DNA of 64,000 bases from Hermodice carunculata. Taxonomy: Eukaryota; Annelida; Polychaeta; Eunicida; Amphinomidae. The first letter of the stretch is position 1. Each line of letters begins with the position of its first letter. Below the pieces are notes generated by a model. It saw only the letters and a list, made by a program, of their open reading frames with translations. It did not search any database and was not told the DNA's origin. The position numbers and the translations under genes were made by a program. Below are positions 25,180-35,464 of the stretch, in pieces. The stretch is from contig OZ026623.1 of the NCBI GenBank assembly GCA_964020975.1, positions 74,678,785 through 74,742,784 of the forward strand, in the 5' to 3' direction.

Positions 25180-28100
25180 GCATCCTTTTGAGCCCAATAA
25201 AGATAAATGCACCAGACATCAACATGAAGGGTTTCAGGAAAATATATTTCCAATGGTGTGATGGATAGTTAACTGAAGCCAGCTGACACATCTTCAGAAT
25301 AAAATATGTGTCAGTCATAACCAACGTTGATTGGTACTTAATGCAAAGTCTGTTTGCGGAATACCAGTTATGTTTGTCGAATGATAGGGTGTTATTTTTC
25401 AAAGTGAAATATTGAGCCTGGTACCTGTTCAACATATTTGCACTTATAAAGCTGACAACCTGTCTATTTCTGTGCACCATATTCCGTGTTGATATTGTAA
25501 TATTCAGCTTACAGGTGGTGGATTTTGAAAGGAAAAACAACCTGCTAATATGCAAATGTAAAAAACTGCCATTTCCTTCAACGAGAAAAGGATAAAAAAA
25601 GTAATCAAAATACCAAGAGAAACTTTTATTGGTGATAACAGGCCAATATAAAGTGGGCCTTATATTCATCAGTCTAAAGAAACGAGCAGGATAACGTACA
25701 GGATCCTGGGAAATCAGAAGATTGTAAAGTGGATTGCATGCCAGATTTGTGTCATAGTCAATTTTAAGGTCATAAGAGACCCAGGTTACATAATTATTGT
25801 ACTCCCTCTTTACTTTTATAACCACATTTAGAGTCTCTGATGCAGGGCCCATCGATATAGATGCACATGATACAAGTGTGAAGGGCAAGTACTTTAGCTG
25901 TTCATTAACAACAAAATGAGGACAATACTTTGCAAAATTAATTACGATCGCAAATCTTAATGTATTATGGCCACATAGTACAGGTGATGGTTTGACCATG
26001 GAAAACATAATATCTGGCGTGAAAAAAAAGAGATCATCCAAACCGGCTGCAGGTACAATAAACGAAGCATCAACTGTCGTGTAATGTACATAGATGATTG
26101 TCTGGCAAGTATTGGAGCGATATTTAGTGTCAAAATGCTTTTCATAGTTTGTATATAGTTGTATCCCGTATTTCTTGATATATTTTGAAGATATATAAAT
26201 GGCACATAAACGTGGCATAATATTCAAATAGTGAAATAAAACCAAACATTTATGTTTTAAGATCAAAACATGAATTCCTTTCAGAATAGGACCATTGATC
26301 TCTATGGTGTGCGAATTAAAAAGAAAGAATCGTGATTGAACCAAACAAATACTTGGGATACAAACACAGTCTGATACATGTGCTGACAAATTGACGTGAA
26401 GCTGAGAATCTGGTGTCATGACATAAATAAAAACCATCAAAGATGTGCCAGTTGATAAAAGAGGCAAGTACTTGTTTTGGTCAATGTGAGGCAAGTGCCT
26501 AAAAGAGTTACAGTAATGCTCAATCAGTGATGCAAAACCAAGTTTCAGTGTAGATAAATCTATAATAGCAATGCCGCCGAAGCTGCAACCTTCAATGTTT
26601 GGGCCTGCCCACGTAAAATTTAAAACTGACACCTGAACCGATTGTAACTTGGGAGCTTGAAAAACAAAAGATTTTAAACATAAAACGTGGTTATCACTTT
26701 TGCCTAAATGAGTATAATACATACCCAGATAAGCGTGTCTCTTAGAATACGTCAATCTTATAAATGTGGCTTCAGTGATAGGCGCCATGTCCGCAAGATG
26801 TAGAGAAATACTCCCTTGACCTGTAAATAGGACACAGCAGGCACTAATTTGTAAAATATGCCCAAAAGTAAATAATGTTCTCGAAATGGCATATTGCACC
26901 ATATCCTTTAAATCTAACGACGCAATTAAAACCGAATGAACATTAGGAATGGGTCCGTCACTGATCACCATAACAACAGGCCTTTCCACTACAGCACAAC
27001 TTTGTACGAATACCTTTACCCTACGACCTTCCAAAACACGCTTTCGCCAGAAAGAAATATATAGTCGTTCCTTCCTGTGGGGCACACGCGGATGAAGTTT
27101 ATGTTTCCTGGGAAGTGCCAAAATAATGTTATTTGTGTTTCTGTCCAGATAATTATATTCCACAATTGCTGCTTGGTTTTCAATAAAAAAGTATGCATAA
27201 CTTAAGAAAAATGATACATTCAAAAACGATAATTGAGTAAAAGAAACCATAAGACGCTGTGTAAGTGATGTAATTTTTTCGACAGGTCGTCGTCCACAAT
27301 AACAGCCTAAGCTGGGCCTATGATCATATCCAATGTCCACAACATCCAAATACATTTGCCGACATTTTCTCACATAAGGGATATCAAATTTGAAAAAATG
27401 CAATCTAACTTTTCGCTTCATTGGAGCAATAATAATGAATCTAAATTGAGGCAAGCATAAGGTTAAGGAAACATGCGAACCTCCCAAATATAGTTTTGTA
27501 CAAAATGATGAGCATAAATACAATATTATGTTGTTCAATCTTATTTTTCCACACAAACCAGTAAAGATATTTGAGGCCTTACAGTATCTTACATTAGCGC
27601 AACAGGACTTCCATAATGTTGGCTTTCTGAAACACACTGATGATACTTTAATAGCACATGTTAATATGTCATGCAAGAATCCTCCAAATGACTTATACGT
27701 AAAATGTGGATACAGGCAGTTAATGGAAACATTTTGGAGATACAGCCATGTAGTTGTCACATAGTTTATATTCGTTCTGTTATTGGAAAGATCAAAGATA
27801 GTTTCAAACCACAATACAATTGGATGATAATATGGAACGTTAGAGGGCCAGGGTTTAGCTACTGGTTGCAGCAGTGCCATGCACACTGTATTTCTACTAG
27901 ATATGAGTACAATGCCACCATGTGGTCCAAAATTGTCATATATACAAAGACTGCTGTCCAGGCATCCGTCCATGACAACAAATCTGCTGATACCTTTGTG
28001 AAAACGCGAATACAAGTCTATCCATTTCAACGTTATATTAATTTGGAATGAAATGGCAGTATGTATGTGGATGTTTATATTCATAGCTACTTGGGATTGC

Positions 28101-28360
28101 ACTGTTACCTTTGCAAAAAGGGGTGTTAGAACATATGTAGACCCACTTCCGGTCAAAAGTGGGTTTTTTTCATGTATGTTAATTGTAGGTAGATCCATCT
28201 TGTGATGCAATATACATTCCGTTAAATTCAACAGTATGTTGACAATAATGGGTGAGGTAGGAATGAAAACCAGACAATAGTGCGTTACAAAGGTAGAAAC
28301 AACATTCACTACCGTAATATTCCATTGATATAGCTGTGATAATGGTATGTAATGTGCCAT
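25178..28360 (-). CDS. Large exon of a secreted or cell-surface CUB / C-type-lectin-like protein
   Basis: One open frame of 1086 codons, far longer than chance allows in such AT-rich DNA. Residues 306-392 form a CUB domain: FIIIAP, then VRLHFFKFDI, YLDVVDIG, LGCYCGRRP, ITS, LMVSFTQ, FFLSYAYF. A second CUB-like half occurs at about 575-665 (CSFGGIAIIDL...EHYC...STGTSLMVFIYV) and another possible one near 139-166. Residues 985-1061 look like the start of a C-type lectin domain (NWYSANRLCIKYQSTLV ... FIFIGLKR). At least ten N-X-S/T sites and many cysteines point outside the cell. No signal peptide or membrane span is visible. The exon probably ends at 25178, where CGG is followed by GTAAGC (phase 0), so the last 25 codons are intron. 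A TGA lies six codons before the first ATG; an acceptor AG just before 28366 is more likely than a true start. Ligand and role are unknown. Confidence 0.8.
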
Positions 28361-28542
28361 ATGGCCCTCGAATACTCAAACAATATCCTAGCAAATTCAA
28401 AGTGAAGCCATCATATAATCTTTTGTCAAATTGCTACTGTGAGACATAGGGCTATTTAACCTTTTGGTTGGAATAAAATGGTTTAAAACTTACCCAGAAC
28501 TAGGTAGAATTATGCTGCGGTAATAGGAAATAAGTAAATATA

Positions 28543-28559
28543 TTATGTATGTATGTATG

Positions 28560-28641
<82 letters not shown>
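28543..28641. repeat. (ATGT)n(AT)n microsatellite
   Basis: A few TATG units followed by about 80 bp of AT repeats. Confidence 0.97.
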
Positions 28642-28643
<2 letters not shown>

Positions 28644-28974
28644 ATATACATAATGGAACATGAAACCTGAAATTAGCAGTTCAAAGCCAACATAAATGAA
28701 ATAAGTAAGGATATTTTTCCAAAGCCTAAAATATGGGGCACTGGCCTATTTTGATGTATAATTCCCCCAGTGAGATAGAAGGCTACACGAATATATTAGT
28801 TTGTATGAACATACGTGATTTTACATAATAGAGAGTGACTTCCCGAGGGAAAATTAGCTGGTAGGGAAAAAAAGGAACTTACTCACAGCCATATAAGATA
28901 TTGTTTTATTTTATGTGTAATCATGTATACTTTGCAAAAAAAGCCCTATGCCTAGTTTCAATGGCGACCTGCTG

Positions 28975-29060
28975 CGTCGTGTTTGTTTACGTCCGTCATA
29001 GTTATTCCACATCACGTGTGACGTAAAATTTTACATCTCTCGCGTACATTTGTTCCGTCT
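28975..29060 (-). promoter_or_regulatory. Candidate regulatory cluster upstream of the CUB/lectin exon
   Basis: The minus strand carries TTACGTCACACGTGATGT, a CRE-like TACGTCA abutting an E-box CACGTG. CGCGAGAG and several other CpG sites lie within 80 bp, denser than the surrounding AT-rich DNA. It is about 0.65 kb upstream of the exon's 5' edge. No TATA box or initiator is evident, and upstream exons may intervene, so promoter function is only a guess. Confidence 0.3.
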
Positions 29061-29700
29061 GTATGCTAACAAATTGTATCACTGATTCAGATACAAGACA
29101 ATTGAGCTATTCAAATGATTTTGGTCATGTGGTCTCTGTTGAGTTACTGTTTTTGAATTATTCCTTACAAAATGGCCATTCACTCTCAAATATACAACAA
29201 ACAATATTTTATTATTGATTCTTTTTCTTGGATTAAAGTTTGGAAACCGCATCAATTGGACACAACCATTTTAACAACTAAGCCCTAGTGATATTTACCT
29301 TGAATAAATATTATCATCATTCAGCATCTGTTGATTTCTGATCAGTATATGTTCTTTACCCATGTAAACATAATTCATCTTAATTCATTATATCATAATT
29401 ACAAAAGACATTTCATACCAGCTATGGCGTGTTTTTACCTTCAATGGAAAATACAGTTGGTCCGTCACTCACTTAAGCCTGGGCCTATATTGTTTTAAAC
29501 CCTCGTACTCATTTGTTAAGTTTGTTTAATCGTAAATGAATATTTTTGTTTGTTGACTAATTAAATCATATCGGCGATATATCAGTTATCACAGTTTAAT
29601 CATAAATGGGCCCGCCTATGAACCTTCCAGCCATTCACTTGTGCTCAAAGATGGGCCTATACACGATCAATTTTGAGAAAACTAATACGCACATACACTG
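29061..29700. other. No gene recognised
   Basis: AT-rich with no visible feature apart from the microsatellite that follows. Confidence 0.5.

Positions 29701-29783
<83 letters not shown>
29701..29783. repeat. Palindromic microsatellite (AC)n(AT)n(GT)n
   Basis: About 29 bp of AC, 21 bp of AT and 33 bp of GT. AC and GT arms are complementary, so either strand can fold into a long hairpin, and the arms favour Z-DNA. Confidence 0.97.
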
Positions 29784-29784
<1 letters not shown>

Positions 29785-29889
29785 CTGTGTGCGTGCGTGT
29801 ACAAAAGGGATGCAGGATCTTGGTTACAGTTATGACACATTTTCACCATAGACTTTTATTCAACCAGTACCTGTGGATTTGAATTGGCC

Positions 29890-30680
29890 GGTAGCAACTA
29901 TGCATTTCTTTACTGATGCTGATGACACATCACTTTCTCTCGATGCATCTAACATTGAAAATGTACTCCATTTTGAGATGCCAATGTCTCTGACTGGTAT
30001 AAGGCAAATAAGCTAACTCTTGATATAAAGAAAACCAAGGTCACGACTTCTGGCACTTTTCAGTGGCTTCAACAGGCACCCAGTTAACATACTTTGTGAT
30101 TATAGTCACATTAAGCAAGTGTTCACTTTTAAATATCTTGGGGCATCATTTGACTCCCTTCGCACATTGAATACATCTGTTCAAAGGCAAACTGCATAAT
30201 ATTTCCACATTTTGATTTTTCTGATGTTGTATGGGACTCCTGGTCTTGCCGCCCTAAGCAAAAACGCCAAATGCTTGAAATCCGTGCCCATCAGATTTCC
30301 ACAAAATCTGAAAGGTGCACTCATGTTTCAAATATACATAATGTCACCAAACCCTCACCTTTCAATGAAGAAGAAATTTCCACACCGATGTTCTAATGTG
30401 TAAAGCCATACACAACATATTGCCCTATTTTATTTCTTCAAAATTCCCGGAAAGTTACCAAATAAATAGGGGCACAGCAGAGTGTACATTGTCCAAATAC
30501 CTTTTTTATCCCCGGTTTGAACCTAATATGGGCAAAGCAGAATATCTTACAGAGTCCGCACTGGATTAAAGTTACTCCCGTTCGAAATAAGGAGTGGCTG
30601 GAATCTAAGTCTATTTATGTCATGGTGCTATCCCCCAACAAACATGCTGTAATTTTATAATCTTTCAAATTTAAATCTCT
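29890..30680 (+). mobile_element. LINE relic, RT palm to C-terminus
   Basis: Plus-strand frames give FFTDADDTSLSLDASNIE (the YADDT box with an extra residue), then NKLTLDIKKTK-like and FTFKYLGASFDS (the KYLG box). Next comes WDSWSCRPKQKRQMLEIRA and a C-terminal tail up to about 30660. Stops and frame changes between blocks show that it is dead. It lacks the RT fingers and is 5'-truncated beside the microsatellite. It belongs to the CR1/Jockey-like group; the clade is unclear. Confidence 0.72.
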
Positions 30681-30939
30681 GTCTGCTCCATGTGTGTGTG
30701 GTTTTTTATATATATTTATTAATAGTTCTTTATTTCACATTGTTTTAATAACCCCCGTATTATAATGAAATTGATAAATTCATCATGATTTACACTCACT
30801 TCATCTCATTGTATCATCCAGGGCCTAACAGGAGGTCAATGCTGTAGCACTAAGCCAGCACCCTAGTGAAGGAACAAATACTAAGAAGAGATGATTTGCA
30901 CACAACAAATCTGTCTTGGTGCCTTCAAAATGAGACCAG

Positions 30940-31560
30940 TTTGAAATGCTACACTTTGCCATTATTCAAAATAATCTTAATTTAGTGTATTAGCCTAATT
31001 TGCATAAAGTAAAATGCTACAACTTTGGTTCTGGTTTATTTAATGAGGCCATGTCAAAAATTTATGAAAAGAGGTTTGAATGAAATTAATATCTATATTA
31101 GTTTTGAAGCTATTCAATATTTTAATTTTTATGCATTTGGTTAATTTGCATAAATTAAAAGCCTAAAACCTTGGCTTATGGTTCATTGGATGGGGCCTTG
31201 CCACAAACCCATAAATTGAAGTTGAAATGGCATGTCTATGTAACAATAGTTTTGGAGATATTCAACTTTGACACTTTTCAAAGCCCCTTATTAGCATAAT
31301 TTGAAGTTCTACATAACTTGTACTATCCATTATGTAGGCAGGTGTCACCTATATATGCACAGAGAGTTTTTGGGTATGTGCAATATTTTGGAAGATATGG
31401 AGCTTTAAATTTTTTTATAAATTTGCATACCTTTAAATATCATGACTGTTCCGAATAAAATGCACAATTTCACTGGTTAGGTCAGTCACCATAGCAAGTT
31501 TGGTGGTTTTTGGAAAAATGTACTTGCAAAAATCTCCAGACCAGCTTGGTTGTGAAGAAA
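30940..31560 (+). repeat. Repeat C locus 2
   Basis: The blocks AATTTGCATAAA, ATGCTACAACTTTGG, TGGTTTATT, CATAAATTGAAGTTG and TTTTGAAGCTATTCA match locus 1 at 17.5 kb, again in units about 146 bp apart (30997, 31143, about 31290). The last 180 bp (31380-31560; GAAGATATGGAGCTTT, AATTTCACTGGT, TTGGTGGTTTTTGGAA) recur at 32455-32660. Confidence 0.8.
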
Positions 31561-31602
31561 GGAAGAAAAGAAAGAAAGAAAGAAGGAAAGAAAGGAAGGA
31601 AG

Positions 31603-31672
<70 letters not shown>
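31555..31672. repeat. (GAAA)n(GA)n purine tract
   Basis: GAAA/GGAA-rich DNA runs into about 60 bp of GA repeats and then G7. This strand-asymmetric purine tract separates two halves of the repeat C region. Confidence 0.95.
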
Positions 31673-31675
<3 letters not shown>

Positions 31676-32454
31676 AGGAGAAGAAAATTCCAGTGTTTAC
31701 TAATACAGTGAAACCTCTCTAAAGTGGGCATCCTATAGACCAGAGAAAAGTACCCACTCCTGAGAGGGTCAGCCCTTCTGGGCACTATGGATGAGCATGG
31801 GTGCATGTATATGTACATTATTCATTATACATGCACATATATATGTACAGTGTGTACATACTATAATTCAATGGGATGTGTATACACCCAATACAAAACT
31901 TTCTTCCTTTTTTACATAAACAAATTTTAACAGAAACTGTCAAGAAACTACATAAACATGTATCTGAGAACCAAGACAAAACTATAGTGTCTCAGTGTTG
32001 GCTATGAAGAACATGCTTCATCTCACTGGTTACAAGAAAACAAAGACATGAAAGTGTCCACTAAGATGACACCAATTCTACCCTCCTTAGTCTAGCCGAC
32101 TTAGCTCTGTATGTAGTCTATTTTTAAGACTGGGAACACTCACACTTGTTCTGCCTGGAAAGCTTGAGCCTGTGTTCCCTTGGGACTGATAAGCGCTGCA
32201 GACCGACTTTGCTTTAGGCAAAAAACAGGCCAGCTCAGACACCAGATTCAGTCATGGTACGTTGACAGTTCTGTTCTGCTCTGCATCTATAGCCTGCCTG
32301 GTACATATGGCAGCATGGAGTCCTGCATGACCAGAAAGAGATTTTCTGTATCTTATTGAGAGCTTTATTACACAGTTGTTGGGAGTCCCCCCCTCCAATT
32401 TGCTACAAGACCCAAACCTTCCAAAGAATACACCTAGCATCTAAGTTAGAACTT
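31673..32454. other. Non-coding stretch with a possible transposon end
   Basis: TACAGTGAAACCTCTCTAA at about 31704 resembles the outer end of pogo/Tigger-like elements (CAGT...AACCTC). No inverted partner was found, so an element is not established. No gene seen. Confidence 0.3.
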
Positions 32455-32660
32455 TGTGTCTATCTCCAATAGTTTAGAAGATATGGAGCTTTTAAAATTT
32501 TAATTGCCTCTCATTTGCATCATTTTAATCATCATGACTATTCCAAGTGAGATGCCAAATTTCACTGGTAGGTCACTTACCATGGCATTTTGGTGGTTTT
32601 TGGAACAGTAGGGTCTGAGAAAAACTCTTGACCAAACTCTTGACCAATCTGGTCGTAAAG
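32455..32660 (+). repeat. Repeat C tail, second copy
   Basis: A diverged direct repeat of 31380-31560, sharing GAAGATATGGAGCTTT, ATCATGACT.TTCC, AATTTCACTGG and TTTGGTGGTTTTTGGAA in order. The two copies flank about 900 bp that includes the GA tract. Confidence 0.75.
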
Positions 32661-32759
32661 AAAAACTAAATGTCTGAGTTGGCACCCAGACATACATTAA
32701 AAGTAATAAAACAGCAGGTTTAGGCAACCAATTTTTGTAAATGGGAATTTAACTGGCTG

Positions 32760-33060
32760 GCACCCTACGGGAAGGGTGCATATTGAATATAAAAAAAAAT
32801 GGTCACAAAAATCATATAATCAGAAAATTTTAAATTTTGAACAAACATATGACATAATCTACACTGAAAAATTACAATCAATTTAGAGCTGCTAAAATCA
32901 ATAGGTAATTCATTCTGAAGTATAACTGTAGATGGAAAGAAAAAAATATCAAAATGATCACCAGAGTCTTTAAGTTGGGTAAGTAGCATTGTTGCGTATA
33001 TTATAAATATCTGTATTCGAATTAGCAGGGCCAATGGTAATTAAATTATGTTGGGGGAGT
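32760..33060 (-). mobile_element. Possible LINE C-terminal relic
   Basis: The minus strand reads DSGDHFDIFFFPSTVILQNELPIDF, resembling the FFPSTV.LWN.LP motif near the end of many non-LTR RT proteins. Only this motif supports it; flanking residues are not convincing. Confidence 0.33.
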
Positions 33061-34503
33061 TTGTTTACCAACTTGTCACCAAAACCATTTACAAAAAAAA
33101 TGTTTTTTTTAGCTGTGGTGTGCTATATTACGTGAGAGAGTGTTTTTATTGAAAAGGGAACTAAGGGATGGTTTTTATGTTTTCCCATAGACAAAGAACG
33201 GGTTTAAAAATATAATTTTAGCACATGGTGCACATGTGAGAAAAAAGGTTTAATGCTATAATGCAGCTAGAGGTCTACCTTTATTTATTCCTCGCTCAGT
33301 TTTGTGAAGCTAATACACTGTGACTGCCACAGTGAGCCATTTTTGGCCGTTTTTAGCCTGTATACCATAAGAGCAGCCTTCATCTCCATTTGACTGTGAT
33401 TGAAAGCGTTACTATTAATATGTGCAGAGCAGTGTTTGAAACAAAATCTGCTTTTACTACATTTCTGTGTCCACTGATATTTCATGTATCTGGCAGCAGT
33501 ATGTGGGAAATGAACTGCTTTAAATGAGGAGTTCTGAGCTGCATGTAACAGGTTTGCTCATACATTGAGGGCGACTGTAAAGATGTCTAAGATGTCTGTG
33601 CTCACATGGGTGTACTTAGTTTGCAAATTGAAATGTAATATATTAGGCCGGGATAATGTTGTAGATGATGCTGGTCTGAAAAAAAAAAAACGATTGGAGC
33701 TCTTACCGAGCGATGTACCAGCACTCAAGGACAACAAATCCCAGACTAGCCACATCAGTTGGCAAATCCCCAGTAACCCACACGTTATCATAGGTTTGCA
33801 ACTACATGCAAACTGTGACAGCATGACTGTAAGGAAGCCGTAGAGAAGCCTTATACATTAACTGTTATTTTGATGCAAATATGGAGATGTGCAATATGGC
33901 AAAACTAGCTCACAAGTGGTTTTAAATACCACAGAATAAACTTTATATCCTTTTTGTGTGATTTGACGGAATACACTTTAAACATTCAGGAGGAAATATT
34001 TCAGCATAATTGTTCTTCTACTGGAAGGCACGTTCATGAAACTATGATTCCATTAATATATTAGGCATGTTAATTTGCCTAGGTATTCCAAATGTGAATA
34101 TCGGTTCTGCAGAAAAAGTGTAGCCAATTCGGTTCTTGCAACATACTTAGTTGTCAATGTGTGCATAAAATGTACTCAGAGAAAAAGTCTTAGTTATGTC
34201 CACATTTAAAATTCACCCACGTATATTTCAACAATATTTGAGTTGCATTACTTATGTATATACCGTGGATTTAAACGGTAAGATAAATCATACAGAAACA
34301 AAGCTATGAATCATAGTCCATGGAGAATAATCACAGAAACTTGTAGCATGGGCCCGTATCAATGTCCATTTAGGAAAAGCAGCATTCCAGGTGACGTTAC
34401 AGGGCTCTGCAGTGTTGATCACATACCGAGGTTAAGGAAAATCATTTTTTTTCAAGGAAAGAACAATTGACTTATTTAATCAGTCGGTAAAAAGTCCTGT
34501 GGC
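33061..34503. other. No gene recognised
   Basis: A pair of antisense 88-92 codon frames at about 33560-33840 has no recognisable domain. Nothing else is visible. Confidence 0.5.
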
Positions 34504-34608
34504 TCTAAAGGCTTATTTTAAGTTGATAGGATGTGTATCCTCCACTATTTTCAACACACTGCTGGCAATACTTCTTCATGGTGGGTACGATCTTCCTCAT
34601 CAGCCTCT

Positions 34609-34745
34609 CAAGTGAAAATACGATAAATTTATGTCGACCTGTATGGGATTCGAACCCACTACCTTCGGCACACTCGCCTAGCCAAATGTAAACAAATGTA
34701 AAGTCCAACACGCTGACCTCTAGGCCATCGGGACAACCCCAAAAA
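34609..34745 (-). mobile_element. tRNA-derived SINE
   Basis: Read on the minus strand it has a Pol III A box (TGGCCTAGAGGTC, about 34715-34727) and a perfect B box (GGTTCGAATCC, 34646-34656). The tRNA-like head is followed by a GGTCGACATAAATTTATCG body. The acceptor ends do not pair and the loop between boxes is too long for a tRNA, so it is a SINE rather than a tRNA gene. The last 38 bp of the body recur at 34904-34941. Confidence 0.75.
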
Positions 34746-34942
34746 AGGTTGGCCAAGGACCCAGGGTGATGTTATAGCAGGTGTGGCTTGTACATCGACA
34801 CGGTAGGGCACTTCCACAGATCGACAATTTATGAAATACACCTCTAATATAATTGGAAGTCGGAGCAATGGCCCACAGCACTTCGAAACCAATAGAGTAT
34901 TATCAAGTGAAAATACGATAAATTTATGTCGACCTGTATGAA
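34746..34942 (-). mobile_element. 5'-truncated SINE body directly upstream in the same orientation
   Basis: The 38-bp word starting CATACAGGTCGAC (minus strand, 34941-34904) matches the body of the adjacent full SINE but has no boxes. The sequence that follows it differs, so this is either a related subfamily or a nested insertion. Confidence 0.5.
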
Positions 34943-34994
34943 GCACTTTTCCCACTCCTGCAGACATTAGCATTGCAAATTTGCAAAAAAACAT

Positions 34995-35460
34995 TGTCAG
35001 GAACCACCTTCCCAGTGACGTTTATCTTCAGATGACTCTATAGTTGGTGTATGAGACTAGTGTCAGGTTAACAGACTGGTCATTCCTTTACCTACTGCCT
35101 GCCATCATGGACGATCCCGACCTGAGAGAAGCAATGCGGTATCACTTGTCTCAGATCCCGAAGGCTGTCCATTTTGCCTGCAACAAGGAATTTTGAGTAT
35201 TCCCAGTATCAGGATTGGAGGCCTTTTCGGGACAGCTGAATTTGGGTCTTGTGGTTGACTCGAATGGTCCTTCCAACCGAACTGCAGCTCTCCTCAGCTT
35301 TAACATGGTCGATGTGTTGTCGCTCTGTCCATTTCTGATAATGAGGAATGACTGATGGACGGGTGCAGAGCCTATTCTGGATCAACCATACCTTTGAGCT
35401 AAAGCTTAGCTCTTTTGTCCACATTAAAAAAAAATAAATAAAAAAAAAAAAAAGAAAAGA
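34995..35460. other. Unidentified stretch ending in an A-rich tail
   Basis: About 410 bp of comparatively GC-rich DNA ends in an A-rich run (about 35424-35464). A minus-strand 71-codon frame at 35209-35424 matches no family I know. The A-rich end suggests a retroposed sequence on the plus strand. Confidence 0.3.
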
Positions 35461-35464
35461 AAAA

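Noticed and set aside
31704-31730. Full pogo/Tigger element
   Set aside because: Only one end-like word was found; no inverted partner or transposase.
34646-34730. Possible tRNA gene
   Set aside because: A and B boxes are present, but the acceptor stem does not pair and the distance between boxes is too long; it is a SINE head.
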